This document shows positions 8,730 through 17,860 of a stretch of DNA of 64,000 nucleotides, piece after piece. Source of the stretch: CAXBMB01 sp963976695 (GTDB taxonomy: Bacteria; Pseudomonadota; Alphaproteobacteria; Kiloniellales; DSM-21159); contig CAXBMB010000004.1 of assembly GCA_963976695.1 (NCBI GenBank), forward strand, positions 1 through 64,000. Direction: 5' to 3'. Under the pieces are notes generated by a model. The model ran no database searches, was not told the DNA's origin, and saw only the letters and a program-made list of their open reading frames with translations. Within the stretch, counting starts at the first letter, position 1. Every line of letters begins with the position of its first letter. The position numbers were made by a program, and so were the translations under genes.

Positions 8730-9710
8730 TTAGTTCAGCAGACCCTTTTCCCTGTAGTACTTCTCGGCGCCGGGATGCAGCGGCGCGGAAAGCGCATCGT
8801 TGGCCATGGCCTCCTTGGTCAGGTTGGCGAAGGCCGGATGCAGCTTCTTGAAGTCGTCGAAGTTGTCGAAGACCGCCGAAACCACGGCATAGACGACGTC
8901 GTCGGACACATCGGCGGAGGTCACGAAGGTGGCGCCGACGCCAAAGGTCTCAACGTCCTTGTCGGTGCCGCGATACATACCGCCGGGAACGATCGCCTTG
9001 CGATAGTAGGGGTTGTCGGCAATCAGCTTATCGATCACCGGACCGTTCACCGAAATGATCTTGGCGTCGCAAGCCGTGGTCGCTTCCTTCAGCGCGGCGG
9101 CGGGATGGCCAACCACGTAGATCATGGCGTCCAACTTGTTGTCGCAAAGCGCCTGGCTCTGCTCCGAACCTTTCAACTCGGCGGCCAGAGAAAAGCTGTC
9201 CTTGGTCCAGCCCATGGCGTCCATCACCACCTCGGTGGTGGCGCGTTGCCCGGAACCGGGATTGCCGATGTTGACACGATTGCCGGGCAGGTCTTCCAGC
9301 TTTTCAATGCCGGAGTCGGCGCGGACAATCAGGTTGAAGGGCTCCGGATGGACCGAGAAAACCGCCCGAAGCTTCTTGAAGGGGCCCTGGTCCTTGAACT
9401 TGGAGGTGCCGTTATAGGCGTGATACTGCCAATCGGACTGCGCCACGCCAAAATCCAGCTCACCGGTGCGGATCGTGTTGATGTTGTAGACCGAGCCGCC
9501 GGTGGATTCCACCGAGCAGCGGATGCCGGTTTCCTTGCGCTTCTTGTTCACCAAGCGGCAGATGGCCCCACCGGTGGGATAATAAACACCTGTGACGCCG
9601 CCCGTGCCGATGGAAATGAACTGCTGTTCCTGCGCGGAAGCGCCGCTGGTGGCCGCGAAGGTCCCCACGGCAAGCGCAAGGGCAGCGCCCGTCAATATAA
9701 TTTTCTTCAT
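8730..9710 (-). CDS. TAXI family TRAP transporter solute-binding protein
   Basis: Periplasmic binding protein of a TAXI-type TRAP importer, 326 residues. The signal peptide is clear (MKKIILTGAALALAVGTFAA, cleavage after ASA). The mature part starts with the family signature FISIGTGGVTGVYYPTGGAI, continues with NIGNPGSGQRATTEVVMDAM, and ends as is typical for TAXI proteins. A GGAAGG ribosome site is well placed before ATG 9710. The gene heads an operon with the permease, uspA and the FGE-domain gene. TAXI substrates include glutamate and other dicarboxylates or 2-oxoacids; the ligand here cannot be read from sequence. Confidence 0.93.
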   Translation of the reverse strand: MKKIILTGAALALAVGTFAATSGASAQEQQFISIGTGGVTGVYYPTGGAICRLVNKKRKETGIRCSVESTGGSVYNINTIRTGELDFGVAQSDWQYHAYNGTSKFKDQGPFKKLRAVFSVHPEPFNLIVRADSGIEKLEDLPGNRVNIGNPGSGQRATTEVVMDAMGWTKDSFSLAAELKGSEQSQALCDNKLDAMIYVVGHPAAALKEATTACDAKIISVNGPVIDKLIADNPYYRKAIVPGGMYRGTDKDVETFGVGATFVTSADVSDDVVYAVVSAVFDNFDDFKKLHPAFANLTKEAMANDALSAPLHPGAEKYYREKGLLN

Positions 9711-9802
9711 GAGTTTTTAGTCCTTCCAACTTAACAATCTTCAGAGCGATCCAGGATGAGGAAAGCTCGGCGAATGATCATGCCCCCCTCCCCGGGAAGG
9801 CA

Positions 9803-9880
9803 AAAAAAGAGACTCGGCTCTAATGCCACCTTGCGCCAGGGAATTCCAGGCCCGATGGCAGTTTCAGCCGTCTCTTTTTT
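9803..9880 (-). ncRNA. Candidate structured leader / bidirectional terminator
   Basis: Outer arms AAAAAAGAGAC and GTCTCTTTTTTT pair. Inside them GGCT pairs with AGCC and TGCCA with TGGCA, and the apical loop contains GGAATTCC. On the minus strand the structure ends in seven T, about 90 bases before the TAXI binding protein start. On the plus strand it also ends in six T. It could be an attenuating leader of the TAXI operon or the distal terminator of the operon reading from 13.6 kb. Confidence 0.5.
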
Positions 9881-10097
9881 CCAGGCGCGTCGCCGCGTCT
9901 GGAAATCGGCGGAATTCGGACAAAACAACCGCAGCCAGGGGCACGGTCCGCTGTCCCTTTCTCGCTGACCAATGGGAAGCCCCACCGTTCGGAGTCGACC
10001 GATCGACAACGCGCAAAACGTCACGCAGTCGAGCAGCGCGCCGGTCGAGGAAACCAAGAACAGGCAGCGCCCGCTTGCCAGGCACTGCGCCTTTGCA

Positions 10098-10170
10098 CTG
10101 CCCCGCGCCTTTGCATCACCCCGTTCCCTTGCGTCGCCCCGTTCCTTCGTGTCGCCCCGCCCTTTACGTC
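10098..10170. repeat. 18-bp imperfect tandem repeat, four copies
   Basis: Units related to CGCCCCGTTCCTTCGTGT at 10098-10116, 10117-10134, 10135-10152 and 10153-10170, with a partial unit before them. Intergenic; no protein is supported. Confidence 0.75.
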
Positions 10171-10400
10171 TGTTCCGCAATCTCCGGTCGTCAAAACAGC
10201 TTCAGACTTTCCAAGCTTAAGGTCCCCACGGCTATCACTTCCGCGGTTAACCCCCGGCGTCCAAGTTCCAGCTCGAACGCCCTTGGAACCCATCATAACA
10301 AGAAATCCCCCAGCGAAAAGAAGATAGTCTTTCGGGTTCCACGTCACAGTCAGGTCGATTGTAAATGAATTGATGAACAAAAAATCCGGCGCGCCGACAG

Positions 10401-11345
10401 CTAGACATTTTTCAGCCTGGCGAAAAGTTGCCGCGCCTGCGCGGCCGTAGCCAGGGGACGGGCCAAGGCCGCCGCCGCGTCCGCCGCGGCCTGGATCAAG
10501 GCGGCGTTGTTTGGCGCCACCTGGCCGTTGGGGAGGTAAAGATTGTTCTCGAACCCCACCCGGACGTGACCGCCAAAGGCCAGCGCCGCCGCCGCGCAGC
10601 TATTTTCCTTGCCGCCAAAGGCGCAGACCGCCCAACAATGATCGCGCTCATTGGCCTGCAGGAACGGCAGCAGATCCAGGGGATCGGACCGTTGCCCCTG
10701 GCTGTAGCGGCCCAGAACGAAGAGCAGCGAATGGCGGGCGCCCGGAATGACGCCGCGCGCCAGCAGGTCATCGAAGCGGCGCAAATCCTCCGCGGAATAG
10801 ACGATGAATTGCACGAAGGTCGGCTGCTCCGCCAACCAGGCAAAGAAACGGGCGGCCCGCGCCTCGGCCGCCGCGTCGGCCACCAGTTCGCGCACCGCCA
10901 GACTGACCGCCTCGGGCGCCAAGGCGCGCACCAGCGCCTCCTGCTGCTGAGGGGAATAGAGGCCGACCGCTTCGGTGGTAACCTGGACAATAAGTTCATC
11001 GCCCACCGCCTGCCGGATCGCGGCGATCGACTGGCGATAAGCGTCGGCGTCCAGCAGGTGACGGCCATCGGCCCGACGAACATGCAGGTGCAGCAAGGCG
11101 GCCCCCGCCTCCAGGCAGGCGCGGGCCGTCTCGCCCATCGCCTCGGCGGTCAAGGGAATGGCAGCGTGATCCCGATGGGTGCGGCGCGCGCCATTGGGGG
11201 CGACCGCCAGCACCGCCGGAACCCACGCGAGGGATAGATCGGGTGTGGGCGCGGCGGCGGGGACGGCGACAGGGACGGCAGTGGACTTGGGAGCGCCCGT
11301 CACATCGGTATCGGCGTCGGTCGGGCCGTTTGTTTGCGCAGACAT
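10401..11345 (-). CDS. Beta-keto acid cleavage enzyme (BKACE, DUF849) family protein
   Basis: Family members cleave a beta-keto acid with acetyl-CoA into acetoacetate and a CoA ester, using a zinc ion held by two His and a Glu. Visible here are the TIM-barrel start VLAVAPNGARRTHRDH, the zinc motif LLHLHVRR, and the C-terminal motif FGGHVRVGFENNLY. In characterised members the last motif reads Glu-Asp; here it is Glu-Asn, so the Asp used in catalysis is missing. The 314-residue form starting at ATG 11345 has a GAGGTG ribosome site. A Pro/Ala-rich N-terminal stretch (residues 5-35) is unusual. It is encoded 13 bp after the aminotransferase, in one operon. Confidence 0.85.
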   Translation of the reverse strand: MSAQTNGPTDADTDVTGAPKSTAVPVAVPAAAPTPDLSLAWVPAVLAVAPNGARRTHRDHAAIPLTAEAMGETARACLEAGAALLHLHVRRADGRHLLDADAYRQSIAAIRQAVGDELIVQVTTEAVGLYSPQQQEALVRALAPEAVSLAVRELVADAAAEARAARFFAWLAEQPTFVQFIVYSAEDLRRFDDLLARGVIPGARHSLLFVLGRYSQGQRSDPLDLLPFLQANERDHCWAVCAFGGKENSCAAAALAFGGHVRVGFENNLYLPNGQVAPNNAALIQAAADAAAALARPLATAAQARQLFARLKNV

Positions 11346-11358
11346 CACAACACCTCGA

Positions 11359-12690
11359 TCACAAAATTTCGGCCAGCGCCGCGTCCAACGCCGCCGCCAG
11401 CTTGTCGACGATCTCCGTAACCTGGGACGGGTCAATGATGAACGGCGGCGCCAGAAGGATATGATCGCCGCGCAACCCGTCCGCCGTGCCGCCGCCCGGA
11501 TAGCACATCAACCCGCGCGCCAGCGCCTGCTGCTTCACCCTGGCAAAGAGCTTGAGCGCCGGATCGAAGGTTTCCTTGCTTTCCCGATCCCGCACCAGTT
11601 CCACGCCGAGAAAGAGGCCACGGCCGCGAATGTCGCCCACGTGAGGCTGTTGGCCGAAACGCTCTTCCAATGTCGCCCGCAGGGCCTGACCCTGGCGCCG
11701 AACGTTGGTCAACAAATCCTCCGCCTGGATAAAGCGCTGCACGGCCAGCGCGCCGGCGCAGGCCGTGGCGTGGCCGATATAGGTGAAGCCATGTTGGAAG
11801 GCGCCGCTGCCCTGGACGATGGTTTGATAGATTTCCTCGCTCAGCAGGCAGGCGCCGATCGGCTGGTAGCCTGCGCCCAGGCCCTTGGCGCAGGTCAAGA
11901 GGTCCGGCGCCACCCCGTCTTCGTCACAGGCAAAGCGGTAGCCGGTGCGGCCCATGCCGCTCATCACCTCGTCCAGGATCAACAGGATCCCGTGGCGATC
12001 ACAGATCTCGCGAATCCGCTTCAAATAGCCCGGCGCCGGCGCCAAGGCGCCAGCGGTGGCGCCGCCGACCGTTTCGGCGACGAAAGCAATCACCGTCTCC
12101 GGTCCCAATTCCTGCAGTTTGGCCTCCAGCTCATCGGCCGCGCGCCGGCCGTAGGCGGCAAGGTCTTCGTCGGCGCGTTGATGGCGGTAAGGGTAACAAG
12201 GGGAAATGTAGTGTCCGGGCATCATGATCGGCTCATACAGCGCCCGCCGTCCCGGATTGCCGCCAATCGCCAGCGCGCCGAGGGTGTTGCCGTGGTAGCT
12301 CTGATGCCGGGCGATGAAATGGCGGCGCTGCGGCTCGCCCTTTTCGACAAAATACTGCCGGGCCAGTTTCATCGCCGTCTCGTTGGCTTCCGACCCGCCG
12401 GACAGAAAGTACACCCGGTTCAGGTCGCCGGGCGCTTCCGCCACCAAAAAGGCGGCCAGATCCTCGGAGGGCTGATTGGTGAAAAAGCCGGAATGGGCGT
12501 AGGGCAAGCGATCCAGTTGATCCTTGATGGCGGCGACAACTGTTTTGTTGCTGTGCCCCAAACAGGAGACTGCCGCCCCGCCCGAGGCATCGAGGTAGCG
12601 CTTGCCCGCCTGGTCGATCAGGTAGGCGCCGTCACCGGCGACGGCGACGGGAAGCGTCTGTTTGGGCGCACGATGGAGAATGGACGTCAT
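11359..12690 (-). CDS. Class III PLP-dependent aminotransferase
   Basis: Moves an amino group between a substrate and a keto acid, using pyridoxal phosphate. Motifs in order: SGGSEANETAMKLAR (phosphate and ring binding), HQSYHGNTLGA, LILDEVMSGMGRTG (Asp to the cofactor nitrogen), and LTCAKGLGAGYQPIGA (Schiff-base Lys), then GRGLFLGVELV. The 443 residues are normal for the class. ATG 12690 lies 5 bp after the stop of the regulator gene, so coupling is likely. With the BKACE enzyme directly downstream, a role in making a beta-keto acid from a beta-amino acid is plausible; the substrate is not shown. Confidence 0.9.
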   Translation of the reverse strand: MTSILHRAPKQTLPVAVAGDGAYLIDQAGKRYLDASGGAAVSCLGHSNKTVVAAIKDQLDRLPYAHSGFFTNQPSEDLAAFLVAEAPGDLNRVYFLSGGSEANETAMKLARQYFVEKGEPQRRHFIARHQSYHGNTLGALAIGGNPGRRALYEPIMMPGHYISPCYPYRHQRADEDLAAYGRRAADELEAKLQELGPETVIAFVAETVGGATAGALAPAPGYLKRIREICDRHGILLILDEVMSGMGRTGYRFACDEDGVAPDLLTCAKGLGAGYQPIGACLLSEEIYQTIVQGSGAFQHGFTYIGHATACAGALAVQRFIQAEDLLTNVRRQGQALRATLEERFGQQPHVGDIRGRGLFLGVELVRDRESKETFDPALKLFARVKQQALARGLMCYPGGGTADGLRGDHILLAPPFIIDPSQVTEIVDKLAAALDAALAEIL

Positions 12691-12695
12691 AGGGG

Positions 12696-13592
12696 TTACT
12701 CTCGAACGTTGTTGAGCGGCGCCTGCCAATAGGCCTGGAAGCGCGCCAAGTGATCTTCGCGGGTGGTGAGGATTTCCAGCATCTCCTCGCCGCCTTCGGC
12801 CGCCACCAGTCCGACAAGAACCTGAGCGGCGGCAAAGGCCCCGAGCAAGGAGTGAAAGAAAGAGGGGTGGGATTTGTCCAGCACGACGGACTCCTGGGCC
12901 AATCGCGCCAGCGGCGACAGCGCGCTGTCGGTGAAAGCCCAGACCTGGGCGCCGCTGTCGCGGGCAAACTGCGCCGTCGCCACGCTTTCGCGCGCATAGG
13001 GGTCATAGCCAATAACCAGCAACAGGTCTTTTTGGCTGAGAGGCCGCAAGCCATCAAACAGCGCGCTGCCGTCGCCCTGCAACAGCCGTACCCCCTCGCG
13101 CAGCAAGGCGAGGGAGTAGTGCAGCAGATGCGCCACGGCAAAGCAGGACCGGCCCCCGGTGAGATAAACCCGATCAACAGTCAGCAGGATTTTCGCCAGG
13201 CGGGTCAGGCTGGCGACGTTTTCCGGCGCAAAGGCGCGTACCAGATTTTGTTCTTCCGCCGTCGCCATTTCAGCCAGCAGATTGGCCGCGCCATCGACCT
13301 TCCGGCGCGCCTGCAAGTCGCGGGCGCGGCCGGTGAAGTTTTCCACCGTTGGCGCGGTCAAACTGTCGCGAAAGGGCTGGCGAAAGGAATCAAAGTCGGC
13401 AAAGCCGACGTGGCGGGCGAGCCGCAGCATGGTGGCCGGCGAGACCTTGGCGAGCCCGGCCAGGCCGCGCAATGATTCGAACGCCACCCGATCAGGCTGA
13501 TCGACCACATAGCGCGCGGCAAGCTGCAATTGGCGCGGCAGCGCGCAATAGTCAGCCTCCAGGCTGGTAAGCAGTTCGGCTCTGGTGAGCAT
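12696..13592 (-). CDS. MurR/RpiR family transcriptional regulator
   Basis: N-terminal HTH_6 domain (about residues 1-75; LAGLAKVSPATMLRLARHVG is the helix-turn-helix) joined to a SIS sugar-isomerase-like sensing domain (about 110-240; RVYLTGGRSCFAVAHLLHYS, DLLLVIGYDPYARESV). RpiR proteins sense phosphosugars or other small metabolites, often controlling the operon they head. Here that is the aminotransferase-BKACE operon, which starts 5 bp downstream. ATG 13592 is preferred; a TTG at 13631 would add 13 residues. The adenine phosphoribosyltransferase gene is divergent, with a 270-bp gap between. Confidence 0.88.
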   Translation of the reverse strand: MLTRAELLTSLEADYCALPRQLQLAARYVVDQPDRVAFESLRGLAGLAKVSPATMLRLARHVGFADFDSFRQPFRDSLTAPTVENFTGRARDLQARRKVDGAANLLAEMATAEEQNLVRAFAPENVASLTRLAKILLTVDRVYLTGGRSCFAVAHLLHYSLALLREGVRLLQGDGSALFDGLRPLSQKDLLLVIGYDPYARESVATAQFARDSGAQVWAFTDSALSPLARLAQESVVLDKSHPSFFHSLLGAFAAAQVLVGLVAAEGGEEMLEILTTREDHLARFQAYWQAPLNNVRE

Positions 13593-13865
13593 GGCGGGAT
13601 CCAAGTCAAGGACAGCGAAAAAAGCTAGCAATCAACTTTCATCAATGCAACAAATGTTTTTTTTATTATCATATGAAACATACGGTCCAAATGACGCTGG
13701 CGGCGCAGCAATGATTTGACCTTTGCCTGACTTTGGCTAGCTTTGCCCTGCCTGACCGGCGCGCCCCGACTTCACGATACCGACGCATCGACGCACCGGC
13801 GCGGGGGTGGCGCGTAGATGGCGCGCCGACGATCAAACGACCCTGACCAAGGACAAGACTGACCG

Positions 13866-14368
<503 letters not shown>

Positions 14369-14381
<13 letters not shown>

Positions 14382-15568
14382 CGGCAAAAGGCCGTGGCGA
14401 AGGACAGCAGCGCCCGATCGCTGCCCCGCGGCGCCAGCAGCGAAAGGCCCAACGGGCAGCCGTCCACCTGGGCCAGCGGCAGCGTGACCTGCGGCAAGCC
14501 GGACAGGCCGGCGATGCAGGTTAGCGCCAACACCCGATTGCGATGGACGCGCAGGTCCTGCGGGTGGGCGTTGGCCAGCGGCGCAATGCCCGGCGCCGTC
14601 GGCAAGACCAACAGGTTCCCCGGCTGCAACAGCGCTTCCAGATCTTCGGTAAAGGCGGCGCGCAGCCGGCTGGCCTCCGCCGCCTCTGCCTCGGTAATGG
14701 TCTGAACCCAGTCAAAACGCTCCTGAATTTCCTCGCCGAAGCGCGGCTTTGTCGCGCCAATCCAATCGCCGTGAACCGCCCAGATCTCGCGCGCCTGGAT
14801 CGCCCGAAAGGCCAGCATCAGTTTATCCAGCGCGCCAGGACGCTCGGCGAGGTGAACCGGCCGCGCCTTGGTCAGCCGCATCTCCAGCCCGGCGATCCAG
14901 GCGCCCAGCGATTCCTGCGCCAGGGTGGTGGCCTGTCCCAGCGCATCCTCGGCCAACAACAGGCGCTCGAAGCTCATCGCCGCCGCGTCCTCACCCAACA
15001 GCACCTCGCCCACCGCTTCCAAACTGGCGGCATCGCGCGCGAACCAACCCACGGTGTCGAAGCTCGGGGCCAGCGGCATGACCCCGTCCAGCGGAATCCG
15101 GCCGTGGGTGGGGCGCAGCCCATAGAGGCCACAGTAGCTTGCCGGAATACGGATCGAGCCGCCGGTGTCGCTGCCCAAGGCGGTATCGCAAAGGCCGCCG
15201 GCCACCGCCGCCGCCGAGCCGGAAGACGAGCCGCCGGGGATTCGTCCCGGCGCATTGCTGTTGGTTGGGGTGCCGTAATGATGGTTCTGACCGTTGAGGC
15301 TGTAAGCCAACTCGTCGGTGATGGTCTTGCCGACCAGCCGCGCCCCGGCGTTCAGCAGCCGCGCCACCGCCCAGGCGTGGCTTGCGGCGGCCGGATGACT
15401 CGCCTGCCAGTCGGGATTGCCGCAGCCGGTCTTTTCCCCGGCGATGTCAAAGATATCCTTGGCCGCGAATGTAAATCCGTTCAGCGGTCCCGGCGCTGTC
15501 GGACTCAGGCGAACGTCGCTCCCGGGAACGAAGGCGCCCAAAGGATCACGAGATTGAAAGGACCGCAT
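14369..15568 (-). CDS. Amidase (amidase signature family)
   Basis: Hydrolyses a carboxamide to acid and ammonia. The Ser-Ser-Lys triad is visible: Lys in FTFAAKDIFDIAG, the cis-Ser in PGGSSSGSAAAVAGG and the nucleophilic Ser in GSDTGGSIRIPASYCG. At 399 residues it is shorter than GatA and lacks GatA-specific neighbours, so it is a stand-alone amidase, possibly close to allophanate hydrolase-type or plant Amidase 1-type enzymes. A GCGGTCC stretch and no good ribosome site precede ATG 15568. It is convergent with apt. The substrate is unknown. Confidence 0.88.
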
Positions 15569-15732
15569 CTAACCGACTCCACCCTGCTGTTCTTGGTATG
15601 GCAAGCGCGCAACCAGCGCGGCGCCACAGTTACGGCAGTCAGGCGGAAAGGCAAGACTTTCCCACGGCGACCCGGGCGCGGAAATACCGGCGCGATCAGT
15701 CTTCGGGCGCGACTTTTCTGGCGCGACCGGGG

Positions 15733-16104
15733 TCAGGTGTCCTCGGTGGGCCTGGTCTCACCCTGGTCCTTGGGTTCGGGCGGCTTTTTGTCCGGGTTCA
15801 AGCGGCGGATGATGATATCCCCCCGCTCGTTGATTTCCGGCGCGGCATACTGCGGGATCTCATCGATGAACAGCCGCAGCGCCTTCATCAAGGCGTCCAG
15901 GCCCTTGCTGGCCATTTCACCGGGATCTTGCTTTTCCTGCGCGGAGCTTTGTGCCGGGGCGACGGAAAGGACCACCGCCACGGCCAAGGCCCCGGCCAGC
16001 GCGCCCGCCGCCAACCGCGCGCGGCGACCCGAATGGCGCGCCGGACGACGCGGCGCGGGGCGGCCGGCGCGTCCATCGATCGACTGCATCAAATCAGACA
16101 CCAT
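15733..16104 (-). CDS. Small exported protein with a GDIIIRR motif
   Basis: A 123-residue protein. The N-terminus is basic (RPARHSGRRAR), followed by one hydrophobic segment LAAGALAGALAVAVVLSVA ending in a signal-peptidase-like AQSSAQ. The exported part is short and carries YAAPEINERGDIIIRRL, then a Pro/Lys/Glu-rich tail. Similar short periplasmic proteins with a P-E-x3-G-D-I-I-I-R-R motif occur in alphaproteobacteria and are sometimes mislabelled as AAA+ ATPases; there is no ATPase motif here. ATG 16104 has a strong GAGGAG ribosome site. Its function is unknown. It stands alone between the amidase and the MFS gene. Confidence 0.7.
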   Translation of the reverse strand: MVSDLMQSIDGRAGRPAPRRPARHSGRRARLAAGALAGALAVAVVLSVAPAQSSAQEKQDPGEMASKGLDALMKALRLFIDEIPQYAAPEINERGDIIIRRLNPDKKPPEPKDQGETRPTEDT

Positions 16105-16263
16105 CTTTCTCCTCTTTCTCAAGGTCGCGGTCTGGGCGGCAAGATCACTCACGATTGTGGCCTCGCCGTGGCGTGTTACCCGTGATCTGTTTCCGGCGGT
16201 CAGTTTCCGGCAATCTATTTCCGGTGGCGTACTTCAAGCGCCGGACCGGCCGGGGCGGCGGCG

Positions 16264-17472
16264 CTACAGCGGCTCGGGTTTCTCGTCTTGCTTGAACAGC
16301 GAGCGGCCGACCGCCAGCAGCGCAAACAGGCCGGTTCCCGACGCGACCACCAGCAACAGCCCGTAAGGGTCCCAAAGGTCCATGGCGAACCCGGAAACCA
16401 CCGGTCCGGTCGAGGCGCCGGCCTCGTAGAAGAGGATAAAGGCGGCATTGGCGACCGCCAGATCGCCCAGCTTGAAACGTTCGCCCAGCAGCGCCAGCCC
16501 GACGGTGTAAAAGCCCAGCATCAAGCCGCCGATCAAGAAACCCACCAGATAAACCAGCCAGGTGATGTCGAGAATGAAGGCCAAGGAAATCACCAGCAGG
16601 GTGGCCCAGAACCCCATCACGGCCAGGACCAGACGTTTGGAATAGTGGTCGGCCAGCCAACCGATCGGATAGGGCATGAAAAGACCGCCCAAGGTCATCA
16701 CGGTCAGCAAAAGCAGGCTGAAATCCTGATCCAATCCACCACGAATGACATAGAGCGGCAGCAGCGCATAGAGTCCCATTTCGGCAAACCCGGCCAGCAG
16801 GGCGGCGGTGAAAACCGTCGGCGCGTGGTTGATCGCCTGCCGATAGCCCAGGCTAACCTGCTGGTGCATTGGCGGCGCCACCTTGCGCGCCAGCGCCAAT
16901 GGCACCATGGCCAGCAGCACGGCGCCGGCGGCCACCAGGAAGGGGGCCCAGCCCTCGATGCCGGTGTAGCCCACCACGCTCGGTCCGGCCGCCAGGCCAA
17001 GAAACAGCGCCGCCCCATAAAGCGCCACAACCCGCCCTCGGTTTTCCGCCGTCGAAAGCGAGTTGATCCAGGTCTCCCCCACCAGCCAGGGCAGGGACAG
17101 GCCAACGCCCACCAGGAAACGCAAGCCGATCCAGGCCGGCACCGACGGCGCCAGGGGCAGCAGCAGATAGCCCACCACACCGATCAGGCAGCCAAGATAC
17201 ATCGAGGGCAGCATTCCCAGGCCGGCGATAAGGCGCGGCATCAGCGGAATAAAGACCAACATGCCGATGGAGGGCATGGTCGCCACCAAGCCGATCAGCC
17301 AGGCCTCGATCCCCCAACTGTCCAGCACCAGGGTGGTCAGCGGAAAGCCGATTCCAAGGGCCACGCCGATCGCCAGCATGTGCAGGATGATCGCCGCCAG
17401 ACTCCAGCGGCGCTGCGTCGCGGTCATGACAAGCGCCTGAGGCCCGGCATCCAAAATCTTCTCCAGCACCAT
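16264..17472 (-). CDS. MFS transporter
   Basis: A 402-residue major facilitator with about twelve hydrophobic segments. The N-terminal half shows GFPLTTLVLDSWGIEAWLIG and a loop-2/3-like RLIAGLG, and the middle carries GETWINSLSTAENRGRVVALYG, typical of the YcaD/UMF1-like or sugar-phosphate-independent MFS branch. ATG 17472 is preceded by a GGGGGG ribosome site 4 bases upstream. It is divergent from the amidase-GGT operon. The substrate cannot be deduced. Confidence 0.9.
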   Translation of the reverse strand: MVLEKILDAGPQALVMTATQRRWSLAAIILHMLAIGVALGIGFPLTTLVLDSWGIEAWLIGLVATMPSIGMLVFIPLMPRLIAGLGMLPSMYLGCLIGVVGYLLLPLAPSVPAWIGLRFLVGVGLSLPWLVGETWINSLSTAENRGRVVALYGAALFLGLAAGPSVVGYTGIEGWAPFLVAAGAVLLAMVPLALARKVAPPMHQQVSLGYRQAINHAPTVFTAALLAGFAEMGLYALLPLYVIRGGLDQDFSLLLLTVMTLGGLFMPYPIGWLADHYSKRLVLAVMGFWATLLVISLAFILDITWLVYLVGFLIGGLMLGFYTVGLALLGERFKLGDLAVANAAFILFYEAGASTGPVVSGFAMDLWDPYGLLLVVASGTGLFALLAVGRSLFKQDEKPEPL

Positions 17473-17860
17473 GCGTCCCCCCTTTTGCGCGGCAAAATTT
17501 CAGAAGCGCCGGCGCCGCCGGCGGCTGCGTTCCCCGCCCTCTTTGCCTCTGTTGCTGCGCGCAGACAAGATAATTGTCCGCTGTGGCGGCGTGGCCAGGC
17601 GGCACCCCGGCCGCCACCCTGACCGCCAACCCGGCCGCCAATCCGGTCGCCAATTCAGGGCCCGAGACATCCTCCGGGATCGATCCGGCAGGAAAAAAAT
17701 CAGCGGGAAAAATTGCATCGCCGCGCCGTTTGTCACAGGATTTGGCTTGCCGGTCGCGCCCGGCGGCGATGAGGCGACAAGGGCGCGGCCGCCGGGAAAA
17801 GCAAGAACCTGTCCGGCAACGGCACAATCATTTGAAACAGCAAGGCATAGAGGGGGATCG
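17473..17860. other. Divergent intergenic region with tandem repeat
   Basis: 388 bp between the MFS and amidase starts. It contains a 12-bp tandem repeat (17605-17652) and must hold both promoters; I could not place them with confidence. Confidence 0.5.
17605..17652. repeat. 12-bp tandem repeat, four copies
   Basis: Units CCCCGGCCGCCA, CCCTGACCGCCA, ACCCGGCCGCCA and ATCCGGTCGCCA, in register. Confidence 0.8.

Larger units (their letters stand above)
9711..10400. other. 690-bp gene-free region
   Basis: No convincing gene. It holds the putative promoter and leader of the TAXI operon, a terminator-like structure (9803-9880) and an 18-bp tandem repeat (10098-10170). Open frames here are low-complexity products of the repeat. 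Confidence 0.6.

Noticed and set aside
10098..10170. CRISPR-like array
   Set aside because: Units are contiguous, with no unique spacers. It is a plain tandem repeat.
10021..10380. 119-residue frame on the minus strand with a hydrophobic N-terminus
   Set aside because: Most of it is Arg/Gly-rich low complexity from the 18-bp repeat. It has no ribosome site and no recognisable domain.
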